Source: Clostridiales bacterium
GTDB taxonomy: Bacteria > Bacillota > Clostridia > Christensenellales > Borkfalkiaceae
Assembly: GCA_015055735.1 (NCBI GenBank)
Contig: SVHP01000016.1
Span: 1 to 34,552, forward strand
Direction of reading: 5' to 3'
Length of the DNA stretch: 34,552 bases
Position numbers and translations under genes: made by a program. Shown here one piece after another: positions 10,356-19,183 of this stretch. The notes beneath the pieces were generated by a model. It was given only the letters and a program-made list of their open reading frames with translations, made no database searches and was not told the origin of the DNA. Numbering within the stretch: the stretch's first letter is position 1; each line of letters starts with the position of its first letter.

Positions 10356-11645
10356 TTAATTTAAATTGAAAGCTTTATTTATGTCTTCAACTTCTTTATC
10401 GCTTATCATTACTATATCGCCTATCATCTTTGCATGGATAATGGTATTTGCAGTAAATTCAGCAACTTCAAGTCTATCGAAAGCATTGATTAAAGTAGTA
10501 CCGGTACTGATAACGCTATCGTTTTCAACTAATATAACCGGTGAACTTGGACTCAACATACTTGAAATCTTTTTTGGCTCAACGATATTAGTACCGAAAG
10601 GAACTCTTCCAATATCACGCATTGCAATATACGATTCAGGAATAGTTCTACTGTCAATCGGCGTATGAGTCACACCAAACGCCATAAGGTGTTTAGGGTG
10701 CGCAACCGTTATCGCATTAATTTCAGGATGTTCGTCGTAAATAAGTTTATGCAAAGTAACCGAACGACTTGGACGTTTTCCAGCCTCTCTCCAACCGTTT
10801 TCTATTCTAACGATATCTTCAGGTTCGATATATTTTCTGTCTACACCGTAAGGTGTTATAAGAAAAGCGTCGTTATTCAAGCGAACTGAGAACGTACCTT
10901 GAGTACTCGTAAACAATCCTTGATCGTAAGATCTGTGAATTAAAGCGCACATTTCCTTTCTCAATCTTCTTTCGTCCGAACTATAAGTCGTTGGAATAAA
11001 TTCGCCGAGCGAAGTCTTGCCCTTTCTATTATTTAGTTCAATTTGTTCTTCGGTTAATGGTTCAGGTTTGCCTAAAATAGACGCCGTAATACCTATTGAT
11101 GCTGCAAAGTTTAAGGTTTCAAAGCGTTTAAATGCTTCAAATAGATTGTCAGCACAAGTAATAACGCCATGGTTTTCCATGATAACGGCGTTATAACCTT
11201 TTTTAATTTCGGCAACTATTCGTTTTGCCAAAAGATCGCTGCCAGGTACTTCATATTCAGCAATACCAACCTTACCACAAACTTGTTGTGGCGTTGGAAT
11301 AATATTAACGTCTGGAATCTTTCTAATCAAACTATAACTAACGAGTGCTGGTGGGTGCGCGTGTAATACTGCACTTACGTCCGATCTCGTTTCGTATACT
11401 AATTTGTGAAATGGTAATTCAACAGACGGTTTATACTTGCCTACGACCGTTCCGTCAGGAAGCACCTTACAAATATCTTGTGGTGTAAGCGAACCTTTGT
11501 CAATACCAGATGGTGTAATCCAAATATTTCCTTCACTGTCGAGAATAGATAGGTTCCCACCAGAAGTAGTCGTCAATCCCTTTTGATAAACACGGTTTAT
11601 CAACATGACGATTTGTTCTGCAGGATGCATTAGGTTAAAATTCAT
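10356..11645 (-). CDS. Tandem-domain class II aldolase family protein
   Basis: Domain 1: TSGGNLS, PSVELPFH, LHAHPPA, MENHGVI. Domain 2 (about residue 230 on) repeats the fold (STQGTFSVR, VTLHKLIYDEHPEINAITVAHPKH, LVENDSVISTG) but lacks key metal ligands. Confidence 0.8.
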   Translation of the reverse strand: MNFNLMHPAEQIVMLINRVYQKGLTTTSGGNLSILDSEGNIWITPSGIDKGSLTPQDICKVLPDGTVVGKYKPSVELPFHKLVYETRSDVSAVLHAHPPALVSYSLIRKIPDVNIIPTPQQVCGKVGIAEYEVPGSDLLAKRIVAEIKKGYNAVIMENHGVITCADNLFEAFKRFETLNFAASIGITASILGKPEPLTEEQIELNNRKGKTSLGEFIPTTYSSDERRLRKEMCALIHRSYDQGLFTSTQGTFSVRLNNDAFLITPYGVDRKYIEPEDIVRIENGWREAGKRPSRSVTLHKLIYDEHPEINAITVAHPKHLMAFGVTHTPIDSRTIPESYIAMRDIGRVPFGTNIVEPKKISSMLSPSSPVILVENDSVISTGTTLINAFDRLEVAEFTANTIIHAKMIGDIVMISDKEVEDINKAFNLN

Positions 11646-11733
11646 ACAGTTTCTCCTTGAATAATTATATTTTCCCTATCGTTTGTGTATTTTGTATATA
11701 GTAATAAAATTGCGCTTAATATTTTAAGCAAAA

Positions 11734-12510
11734 TTACATTTGTTGTCCGCCGGTAACGTTGATAGCTTGACCAGTCATGTAGTTTGAATAGTCAGACGCT
11801 AAGAATACCATTGCGTTTTCGATATCGATATATTCGCAAGAACGTTTCATAGGAACTTGGTTGATATATTTTGCTCTAACTTCTTCTTCGGTAATACCTT
11901 GGTTAGCAGCGTATTGTTTGAACAAGCTGTTTACCCATAGTGGTGAATTTAATAGGTTACCAGGACAAATACAGTTAACTCTTACGCCTGCTTCAGCAAA
12001 TTCTAATGCTAAACTTTGAGTTAAACCTACGCCACCAAACTTACTAGCTGCGTATGCACCGTTTTTGAAACTTCCCTTTCTACCTGACTTAGAGTTGATT
12101 TGAATAATGCTACCACTCTTTGCTTCAAGCATATATGGAGCGAAAGCCTTAACCGTGTTGAAATATCCGTTTAAGTTGATGTTAGTAACCAAGCTGAAAG
12201 CTTCTGGTGTCAAATTGAAAATATCGCCACTCTTAACGATAGCAGCGTTACAAATAAGAATATCAACCTTACCGTATTTTTCAATAACGGTTTTAGCTGC
12301 ATCTTGTAATTGGTCGAATTTAGTAACGTCAACAGCAAGAGCGATAGCGTCGTTTAATTTAGAAGCAACTGCTTGTGCACCGTCGTAGTTAATATCGCAA
12401 ACTACTACTTTGCAACCTTCTTTGTCTAAACGCATTGCTAATGCTTCGCCTAAACCTTGGCTTGCGCCTGTTACTACTGCTACTTTACCTTGTAAATTGA
12501 TTGAACTCAT
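11734..12510 (-). CDS. Short-chain dehydrogenase, sorbitol-6-phosphate 2-dehydrogenase-like
   Basis: VVTGASQGLGEAL, ICNAAIV, YAASKFGG, INVTGGQQM. Confidence 0.85.
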   Translation of the reverse strand: MSSINLQGKVAVVTGASQGLGEALAMRLDKEGCKVVVCDINYDGAQAVASKLNDAIALAVDVTKFDQLQDAAKTVIEKYGKVDILICNAAIVKSGDIFNLTPEAFSLVTNINLNGYFNTVKAFAPYMLEAKSGSIIQINSKSGRKGSFKNGAYAASKFGGVGLTQSLALEFAEAGVRVNCICPGNLLNSPLWVNSLFKQYAANQGITEEEVRAKYINQVPMKRSCEYIDIENAMVFLASDYSNYMTGQAINVTGGQQM

Positions 12511-12547
12511 TTTTATTTCTCCTTAAAATGTTTTATTTTTTTAATTT

Positions 12548-13810
12548 TTATTTTACGGTGTTATGACCGATAATTGCGAATTTTTTAATTCTTTCATATA
12601 GATTTGGTGTTTCCTTGATAGTTTTTTCAGAGAACATACCATAATCTAAACCTTTTTCACTAGAAATTGCTTCGTGACCGATAAGCGCCCAAGTTGCATC
12701 GATTAAATGTGCGTGTTCAGGTTTTGCAAGCGCTGCGCAAGCAAACTTTTGACGTGGTGAGTTTACGTCTTCACCACTTATTTCAAAGAATCCGTTTTCT
12801 TGACACAAATTACTGATGCGAACGAGTTGTTCAGGGGTATTTCTAGTTGGCATATATGCAACTGCTAAATAGCCAGCCTTTTTAATCTCAGCGATTAGTT
12901 CAGGCAAGAAATCATCTTCAAACTTTTGAGCCTTTTTATCGCCCGTAACCGAGTTACCAACGTCGCCTAAATATGCGTAAGCAGGAATTGCGCCTAAACT
13001 CTTTGCAAATTTAACGAATTCAACAGCGTCAGGCATTTCTTCGTCAGCGTCAATATAGAAGAACGCTGTGTCAGCCTTCAAAACGCCAAGTAAGTCGTAC
13101 AAGAAATTTTCGTTTTCACTATCTAATAAATAGCCCTTAATTTTATCGTTTACCTTTAAGTTAAGGTCGTTTTCCAAAAATGCGATAAGTTCGTTTGTTC
13201 TACCAAACTTATTTTCTAACTTAACTGCAAGAGCGTAAAGAAGATGTCTTTCGGTTACGCTTCCACCAAGTTCTGCTTGAGATAAAGGTTTAACGTCCTT
13301 TTCAAAATCAAGTTCTACACCGAACTTTCCAAACTTACCTGTGATAAGTTTACACATTTCAGCATTTCTTTGATTTCTCTTTTCTCTATAAAAAGCAAGA
13401 TAATCGTTTAATTTTTGTACGCTTTGCGCAGGAATACCGTGCGCTGCCATATAAACGCATTCAGCTTGGTCTGGGTGATTCATCTTACCAAAGCCACGAT
13501 TGAATTTAGCACGAACTTCAACACCACAAGTTGAACCAAGCCCTAAAATCTCACAAGCCTTTTTAAATTCTTCTACCCCTGATAAGCTATCGTGGTCCAT
13601 AATACCCGCACTCGTCAAGCCTGCCATATACGCCATATACGCAGCTTTGGTTGGTGAATATGGTGAGAACGAATAAATGGTATGAATATGATTATTAGCA
13701 TCGTTATCACGACGAACAGGTTTTTCTGTTTGTTTTTGAACAAGTTCTTTTAATGCTTCTAATCTTGTTTCAGCCGTTCCACCATTAAGCTTTTTAATTA
13801 ATTCTTGCAT
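12548..13810 (-). CDS. PHP-domain metal-dependent phosphoesterase family protein
   Basis: NHIHTIYSFSPYSP (HxH), GIMDHDSLSG, CGVEVRAKF, YMAAHG; SD AGGAG. Confidence 0.75.
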   Translation of the reverse strand: MQELIKKLNGGTAETRLEALKELVQKQTEKPVRRDNDANNHIHTIYSFSPYSPTKAAYMAYMAGLTSAGIMDHDSLSGVEEFKKACEILGLGSTCGVEVRAKFNRGFGKMNHPDQAECVYMAAHGIPAQSVQKLNDYLAFYREKRNQRNAEMCKLITGKFGKFGVELDFEKDVKPLSQAELGGSVTERHLLYALAVKLENKFGRTNELIAFLENDLNLKVNDKIKGYLLDSENENFLYDLLGVLKADTAFFYIDADEEMPDAVEFVKFAKSLGAIPAYAYLGDVGNSVTGDKKAQKFEDDFLPELIAEIKKAGYLAVAYMPTRNTPEQLVRISNLCQENGFFEISGEDVNSPRQKFACAALAKPEHAHLIDATWALIGHEAISSEKGLDYGMFSEKTIKETPNLYERIKKFAIIGHNTVK

Positions 13811-13964
13811 AGTAAAACTCCTATATTTTGTTTAATAAATTATGCTTTTCATAAATTATACAAAAAAGATCTTATATAGTCAAGCATAATCATATTCTCG
13901 CTAGTTAAAAAAATAAATTTAATACATTATATAAAAATATATCAAATTAAGAGCAAAATTTAAT

Positions 13965-13990
13965 CACAAATGAACACAAATGAACAAACG
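13965..13990. repeat. Tandem 10-bp direct repeat, candidate operator upstream of PHP-SDR-aldolase operon
   Basis: CACAAATGAA CACAAATGAA, then a partial third copy CAAACG. Confidence 0.6.
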
Positions 13991-14064
13991 ATTATAAATA
14001 GATAAAACAAATAAATATTTGGAGCTTAACAATTAAGAGATAACAATAAAAAATACCCTTATAA

Positions 14065-14097
14065 AAGAAAAAACCTCCCGGCCACAGCGACCAAGAG
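14065..14097 (-). terminator. Intrinsic terminator of the 31-aa ORF transcription unit
   Basis: Minus strand CTCTTGGTC-gctgt-GGCCGGGAG-GTTTTTTC, 9-bp stem with G.U pairs plus U tract; preceded by hairpin AGATTGA-TTT-TCAATCT (14119-14103). Confidence 0.8.
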
Positions 14098-14131
14098 TCC
14101 CTAGATTGAAAATCAATCTTTCTTCTTTTGC

Positions 14132-14227
14132 TTAAAACATTTTGTTACGGAAATCAGACAGGATAAACGCTCTACAAGTTTCTTCATTAGCAAAAAATTT
14201 TACGCAATCTTCCAAGAATTTTTTCAT
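14132..14227 (-). CDS. Small ORF, 31 aa: MKKFLEDCVKFFANEETCRAFILSDFRNKMF
   Basis: AAAGGAGGGTAACA-ATG strong SD; own promoter and terminator; absent from the supplied ORF track (below length cut-off). Confidence 0.65.
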   Translation of the reverse strand: MKKFLEDCVKFFANEETCRAFILSDFRNKMF

Positions 14228-14357
14228 TGTTACCCTCCTTTGTGCGACCAATAGATTTTTTTGTTTTTATCGCACCAACTCACTTAATAAGTTATGCAAA
14301 TTAAAAGCAACAACAAATATTAAGTTGTAATGAAATCCCTTTGGAATTTTCGCCCAT

Positions 14358-14386
14358 ATTATATATCTAACTTTTTATATTGTCAA
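14358..14386 (-). promoter_or_regulatory. Perfect consensus sigma-A promoter for the small ORF
   Basis: Minus strand TTGACA (14386-14381), 17 nt, TATAAT (14363-14358). Confidence 0.85.
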
Positions 14387-14528
14387 CTGTTTATGACAAG
14401 TTTTTTAAATATTTTTTTAAAATTTATTTTTGCACAATATTTGTTAATTTTTAACACAAAAATAACCATACAAAGAAATTTTGCACGGTTATTTGTTAAT
14501 TTATTTCACCAAGATGTTTTATCAATAA

Positions 14529-15788
14529 TTATTTTCTTACTGCACCATCGCCCTTAATATAATACTTTGTCGTCACTAAAGCCGATAGTCCCATAGGACC
14601 ACGAGCATGAAGTTTTTGAGTACTTATACCAATTTCTGCGCCTAGACCAAAAACAAAGCCGTCAGTAAACCTAGTAGAAGCGTTATGATAAACCGACGAA
14701 GCGTCTATTTCATCTAAGAATTTTTGGGCGTTATCTTCGTTCTCTGTAATAATACTTTCAGAGTGTCGAGTATTATGCTCATTGATATGCGAAATCGCCT
14801 CTTCTATATTATCAACAGTCTTAACAGAAATCATCGCTTTGCCGTATTCGGTATAAAAATCTTCTTCAGTCGCTATTTCTAAATACGGATAATCTTTTAT
14901 GATATCGTAAGATCTTTCATCAGCACGAATAACCACTTGCTTTTCTTTCAACCTTTCAGCAATTTTAGGGAGTGCATTTTTTATAATTTTTGAGTGAATA
15001 ACTAGTGATTCACAAGCGTTACAAACACTATATCTTTGAGTTTTAGCATTAAAAATTACACTTGCCGACATATCGACGTCAGCAAATTCATCAACGTAAA
15101 TATGGCAATTCCCCGTACCCGTTTCTATTATAGGAATGGTAGAATTTTCCATTGTTGCCCTTATTAAAGATGCGCTTCCCCTAGGTATTAAAAGATCAAC
15201 ATACTTATTTAATTTCATAAATTCAGTAGTAGTTTCTCTAGAAGTGTCTTCTATAACTGAAATTGCATTTTGGTCAACACTCATATTTTTGAGCGCCATT
15301 TTTAACACTTTAACGATAGCAATATTTGAACGAAGAGAATCGCTACCACCTTTTAGAATTACTGCGTTAGCAGTCTTAAAACAAAGTGCAAAAGCATCGG
15401 CAGTCACGTTTGGACGAGATTCGTAAATTATGCCAACCACACCAAAAGGAACGTTCTTTTTTACGATGCTTATACCTTGCTCCTTATTTTCGTGAGAATA
15501 CACTTCTTGTCCAAGTGGACTTTCAAGGGTAGCAACTTGTTCAAGTCCAATAGCCATACCTTCGATAACCGAACTCGTAAGAGCCAATCTATCAATAAAA
15601 GCATCGCTCATACCTTTTTTCTTAGCATTTTCTATATCGACAGTGTTTTCAGCCATTAGATAATCGGCGTTTTGCCTAAGCATCTTTGCACCTTCAAGTA
15701 AAGTTTCAGCACGTTTTTGCTCGCTTAATTTAATTAGTTCAATAGATGCTTTTTTTGCATTTTGACCAAGACTTAATAAATCATACAT
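14529..15788 (-). CDS. proA: Gamma-glutamyl phosphate reductase
   Basis: [59 protein letters not shown]. Confidence 0.97.
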   Translation of the reverse strand: MYDLLSLGQNAKKASIELIKLSEQKRAETLLEGAKMLRQNADYLMAENTVDIENAKKKGMSDAFIDRLALTSSVIEGMAIGLEQVATLESPLGQEVYSHENKEQGISIVKKNVPFGVVGIIYESRPNVTADAFALCFKTANAVILKGGSDSLRSNIAIVKVLKMALKNMSVDQNAISVIEDTSRETTTEFMKLNKYVDLLIPRGSASLIRATMENSTIPIIETGTGNCHIYVDEFADVDMSASVIFNAKTQRYSVCNACESLVIHSKIIKNALPKIAERLKEKQVVIRADERSYDIIKDYPYLEIATEEDFYTEYGKAMISVKTVDNIEEAISHINEHNTRHSESIITENEDNAQKFLDEIDASSVYHNASTRFTDGFVFGLGAEIGISTQKLHARGPMGLSALVTTKYYIKGDGAVRK

Positions 15789-15796
15789 TATAGTTA

Positions 15797-16267
15797 TTAT
15801 CTCCCAAACAATTTCTTAAAAATCGATTTCAATTTATTTTTAACCCTAATTGTAAAAAAGAAGGTTTTTAACCGAATTTTTCGTAATGTTTTGCGTTTAT
15901 ACCACTTTTCTACCCTTTTTATATATTTAGTATCGTTGCTTTCAATATATTTTTTCCCGTGATAAAACCCTATCATTACCCCAAATACTTGCTCTTCTAA
16001 AATCGGCTCTAAAGTAAACTGACTATCGCCACACATAACGTATCCATCATCCTTTACTTCAACAACTCTATGAAGAACGAAAGCACCGTCTTTTCTAACG
16101 TAAAAAGCAACGTCGTATTTTTTCAGTCTTTCTTCCTTTAATTTTATAACGACCGACTGACCACGATTTTTTATAATCGGCCACATACTATTGCCCTTTG
16201 GAACAAAAGAAATTACGCCACTTTTTAACAATTCAGTTTTATAATCACCAAATTTTACATTTTCCAT
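15797..16267 (-). CDS. S24/S26 (SipW/ER-type signal-peptidase-like) peptidase
   Basis: [19 protein letters not shown]..., [21 protein letters not shown] (Ser and 'HR' box), GDSQF; start refined to MENVKF from promoter position. Confidence 0.75.
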   Translation of the reverse strand: MENVKFGDYKTELLKSGVISFVPKGNSMWPIIKNRGQSVVIKLKEERLKKYDVAFYVRKDGAFVLHRVVEVKDDGYVMCGDSQFTLEPILEEQVFGVMIGFYHGKKYIESNDTKYIKRVEKWYKRKTLRKIRLKTFFFTIRVKNKLKSIFKKLFGR

Positions 16268-16275
16268 ACTTTGAT

Positions 16276-16305
16276 AGTATAACAAAAAGTTCGAGTATTT
16301 GTCAA
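16276..16305 (-). promoter_or_regulatory. Promoter abutting the S24/S26 peptidase ATG
   Basis: TTGACA - 18 nt - TATACT - 8 nt - ATG on minus strand; no SD. Confidence 0.7.
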
Positions 16306-16353
16306 CACCCGAACGTATTTGTATTATGTTTTTAGACATTAAATTTATTATCA

Positions 16354-17187
16354 TTACACCACTCGCCTACTAGTTAGATAGTACGACCAACGAAGATTTG
16401 ATATAGGTTCTAAAACAGCATAATCACTTGCAGTATGTAATATATAATTGTTTCCAAAATAAATACCGACGTGACCTATCCTTTCAACACCTTTTTTATT
16501 ATACCTAGAAGCGTTTGTGAAAAACATTAAATCACCACGTTTTAACTGACTTTTTTCCACAAACTCGCCATTTAGCGATTGCGCTCTACTAGTAACGTCT
16601 AATAAAACCCCGTTTGTTTTATAGTAGACATATTGAACGAAAGCCGAACAGTCAAATTTACCGTTTACAAAATTTGAATTTAACTTTCCATTTCCCCAAT
16701 GATAGCGTTCGCTACCCCAAACGTATGGATAACCTAATAGTTTCATACCAAATTCAATTGCTTTTTCAACCTCATTAGTATAACTTTCAATTTCAAACAA
16801 ATCTACGTAATCAGCGTGAACGTACGCGAATTTTTCTTTATATATTGTTTTATAATAAGAACCTTGCTTTTCAATATATAAAACCATATCGTTTTTATCC
16901 ATATATCCGACAACCGAATAATTACTACTTGGTCCACTCCTTATTCTTAAAGAATTAGTTTTTGAAACTAAATATTTCTTTTTTTCAATTTCTTCATCGT
17001 CAAACGGTGGAATTATTTCATTAGGTGGATTATTGGGTAAACTTTCAACTGGTGGAATTATAACACTCTCATCTACTGACGGCGGGACAATTTGAGAATT
17101 GTCATTAACTGAATTATTTTCTTTATAACTACAAGCACTGAATAACCAAACAACACAACATAAAACTAAAGTAATAAATCTTTTCAT
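16354..17187 (-). CDS. NlpC/P60 endopeptidase with bacterial SH3 domain, lipoprotein signal
   Basis: Lipobox LFSACS; SH3 'LRIRSGPSSNYSVVGYMDKND'; NlpC/P60 'GKFDCSAFVQYVY', 'RGDLMFF', 'GHVGIYFGNNYILHT'. Confidence 0.9.
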   Translation of the reverse strand: MKRFITLVLCCVVWLFSACSYKENNSVNDNSQIVPPSVDESVIIPPVESLPNNPPNEIIPPFDDEEIEKKKYLVSKTNSLRIRSGPSSNYSVVGYMDKNDMVLYIEKQGSYYKTIYKEKFAYVHADYVDLFEIESYTNEVEKAIEFGMKLLGYPYVWGSERYHWGNGKLNSNFVNGKFDCSAFVQYVYYKTNGVLLDVTSRAQSLNGEFVEKSQLKRGDLMFFTNASRYNKKGVERIGHVGIYFGNNYILHTASDYAVLEPISNLRWSYYLTSRRVV

Positions 17188-17194
17188 CGATTAA

Positions 17195-17223
17195 ATTATA
17201 ATATAACTACGCCTTGAAGTCAA
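17195..17223 (-). promoter_or_regulatory. Promoter abutting the NlpC/P60 ATG
   Basis: TTGACT - 17 nt - TATAAT - 7 nt - ATG; no SD. Confidence 0.75.
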
Positions 17224-17389
17224 TAGGAAATTACTGGGAATTTAGACTGTTATGTCTGACATAATTATATGTAAAATTATGTTGTAATTACTTGCATAAT
17301 AAAACATTTAAAACAACTTACTTATTCCTTAACGCTATTCCGTTTCTTTTTAGAGAAATTAATACCCCCCATCACCTTATCTAAAACAA

Positions 17390-17416
17390 AAAGAGACGCC
17401 TTTTGATGTCTCTTTT
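17390..17416. terminator. Terminator-like hairpin
   Basis: AAAGAGAC gccttttgat GTCTCTTT with flanking A/T tracts. Confidence 0.7.
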
Positions 17417-17420
17417 CTTT

Positions 17421-17551
17421 TGGTGTGAAAGATAGGACTTTCGCCTGTGCGACCTACCCGCAAAATAGTCCACTGGACTATTTTTTCGCCTATCGGCGAA
17501 CACGCAACTAAAGTTGCTCGCTCCATATTCAATTCCTATCCTTTTTAGCAC
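17421..17551 (-). repeat. Compact multi-hairpin element beginning with a copy of the tRNA-Leu 3' end
   Basis: Outer stem GATAGGA/TCCTATC encloses TCGC-ctgt-GCGA, AAAATAGTCC-act-GGACTATTTT, TTCGCC-tatc-GGCGAA, GCAACT-aa-AGTTGC. Confidence 0.7.
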
Positions 17552-17553
17552 AA

Positions 17554-17588
17554 AAAAATACAGGCACCGTTATGGTGTCTGTATTTTT
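17554..17588 (-). terminator. tRNA-Leu terminator
   Basis: AAAAATACAGgCACC-gttat-GGTGtCTGTATTTTT. Confidence 0.8.
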
Positions 17589-17671
17589 TGGTGTGAAAGA
17601 TGGGACTTGAACCCACACGGATATCCATACGCCCCTCAAACGTACGCGTCTGCCAATTCCGCCACTCTCAC
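17589..17671 (-). tRNA. tRNA-Leu (anticodon GAG), CCA encoded
   Basis: Minus strand GTGAGAGTGGCGGAATTGGCAGACGCGTACGTTTGAGGGGCGTATGGATATCCGTGTGGGTTCAAGTCCCATCTTTCACACCA; acceptor GTGAGAG/CTTTCAC, anticodon stem-loop TACGT-TTGAGGG-GCGTA. Confidence 0.95.
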
Positions 17672-17688
17672 AAGTTAGCCTATATATA

Positions 17689-18324
17689 TTACTCAATATT
17701 TTTTGTTTTGTCAAGAATATTTGTGTATAATTTTCTATATTTTATAAAGTTTTGTTCTATTTTATTTAAGTATTCCCTACTTTCACTAAACGGTATTTCT
17801 TTTAAGGTTTTTCCGTCGTCACTTAATTCAGTATTTAGTAGCCAAAGAGCAACGTTGCCTTCCCCTGCATTATAGGCAACTAAAGCCGTTTTCATATTTT
17901 TAAATCGGTTATACAAATACTTTATATAAAAGCAACCGAAATTTACGTTTGTATCAACGTTAAAAATATCATAATCGTCAACACCTAATTTATTTGCGAT
18001 ATAATTAGCCGTTTTATCGGTTATTTGCATAAGTCCTTTTGCACCTTTTTTACTTTGCGCATTTTTATCAAAGCTACTCTCAGTTTTTATCACAGCGAAT
18101 ATAAGTACCCTACTTAAACCGTAGTAGTCGGCATACTCAAAAATAGTTTCTTTATACGATAATGGATAAAAATATCGTCTTTCTATTATTCTACTAGCAA
18201 ACAACACTCCAAACAGTATCCAGCAAATAACAAGATAAAACAATAACGCCTTAAATATAATTCTAACTAATTTTTCCCTCGTTTTTAAATTAAAAAAACT
18301 CATACACATAACTATTATATTCAA
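17689..18324 (-). CDS. Lytic transglycosylase (SLT domain), membrane-anchored
   Basis: AVIKTESSFDKNAQSKKGAKGLMQITDKTANYIA, ALVAYNAGEGNV; N-terminal TM helix. True start may be an internal ATG (18309 or 18303). Confidence 0.9.
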   Translation of the reverse strand: MNIIVMCMSFFNLKTREKLVRIIFKALLFYLVICWILFGVLFASRIIERRYFYPLSYKETIFEYADYYGLSRVLIFAVIKTESSFDKNAQSKKGAKGLMQITDKTANYIANKLGVDDYDIFNVDTNVNFGCFYIKYLYNRFKNMKTALVAYNAGEGNVALWLLNTELSDDGKTLKEIPFSESREYLNKIEQNFIKYRKLYTNILDKTKNIE

Positions 18325-18447
18325 TAATATGAAAATTAGCCGAATTCAACGTTAACTTTTGACAATATAAGATTTTTTACGCTAAAATTTGACTGTAAAA
18401 CAATGGTTATTTATAGTATAATCTATCTTACTATAAAAAGGTGGATT

Positions 18448-19182
18448 ATGAAAAAACTTTGTACTTTAACAGCATTTTTAACGTTCTTTATAAATATTAC
18501 AACCTATTTCTTTAACCCAACGATAACGTTTGCCCAATCAACGTATTTAAGGGTTATAAATAACGAAACGCCTTTTTATCAAAACGTCAACGACACTGAA
18601 CCTTGTTTTTATTTACCGTACACATATTACGTTAAAGTATTAGATAATTTTGAGAGTTTAACACACGTTGAAATTCACGGTAAAAACGGTATTGCTGGTA
18701 TTGACGGATACGTACCGACCGATGACCTTTTTGACGATGGTTTAGAAGTTATAAATCCCTTTCTCTGTCTTGACATAACGACGGCTGGAACAACCGTTTT
18801 ATATCAAGACAGATACTTGGTTACACCTAGTCAGTACATTTTTGCCCAACGAAAACTTAAATATTACGGACATATTAGTTCTGAAAATGGTAATATTTAT
18901 TACGTTTCATACAACAATAAACTCGGCTACGTTAAGGAAAGCGACATTTTACCTTTCGCTATCCAAAACCATCCAAACGAATTAACGTTTATCGTCCAAC
19001 CATCACCACCCGTGGAAGAGGAGCAGTATGAAAATACCTCTAATAATAGCGACTTTTTTGGATTAAAATCGGTAATTATCGTTTGCTTATTGTTTGCAGG
19101 TTTAATAGCCTTATTTATTGCACTAGGCAAAAAGAACGACAATCGCAAAAGTAATTATTACGAAGAAAACGATTATGAATAA
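18448..19182 (+). CDS. Secreted membrane-anchored protein with SH3-like segments
   Basis: Signal peptide MKKLCTLTAFLTFFINITTYFF; GYVPTDD and LGYVKESD motifs; C-terminal TM VIIVCLLFAGLIALFIAL; SD AAAGGTGG. Confidence 0.6.
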   Translation: MKKLCTLTAFLTFFINITTYFFNPTITFAQSTYLRVINNETPFYQNVNDTEPCFYLPYTYYVKVLDNFESLTHVEIHGKNGIAGIDGYVPTDDLFDDGLEVINPFLCLDITTAGTTVLYQDRYLVTPSQYIFAQRKLKYYGHISSENGNIYYVSYNNKLGYVKESDILPFAIQNHPNELTFIVQPSPPVEEEQYENTSNNSDFFGLKSVIIVCLLFAGLIALFIALGKKNDNRKSNYYEENDYE

Positions 19183-19183
19183 T

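Noticed and set aside
14142-14330. 62-aa plus-strand ORF
   Set aside because: Antisense shadow of the 31-aa transcription unit; no SD; the minus strand has promoter, SD and terminator.
14065-14386. T-box or other known riboswitch in the small-ORF leader
   Set aside because: No T-box sequence (GGGTGGTACCGCG-like) and no motif I recognise; structure could not be computed.
14529-15788. Incomplete proline pathway (proA without proB)
   Set aside because: proB may simply lie elsewhere in the genome; absence from a 34-kb window is not evidence.
16295-16320. LexA box at the S24/S26 peptidase promoter
   Set aside because: Half-sites are GTTCG...CGAAC (reverse polarity) with a spacing that does not match the LexA consensus.
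17390-17608. Integrated mobile element at tRNA-Leu
   Set aside because: Only 168 bp separate the repeats and there is no integrase; kept only as a possible scar or palindromic cassette.
17529-17714. 61-aa minus-strand ORF (..CESGGIGRRVRLRGVWISVWVQVPSFTPK..)
   Set aside because: Translation of tRNA-Leu itself; spurious.
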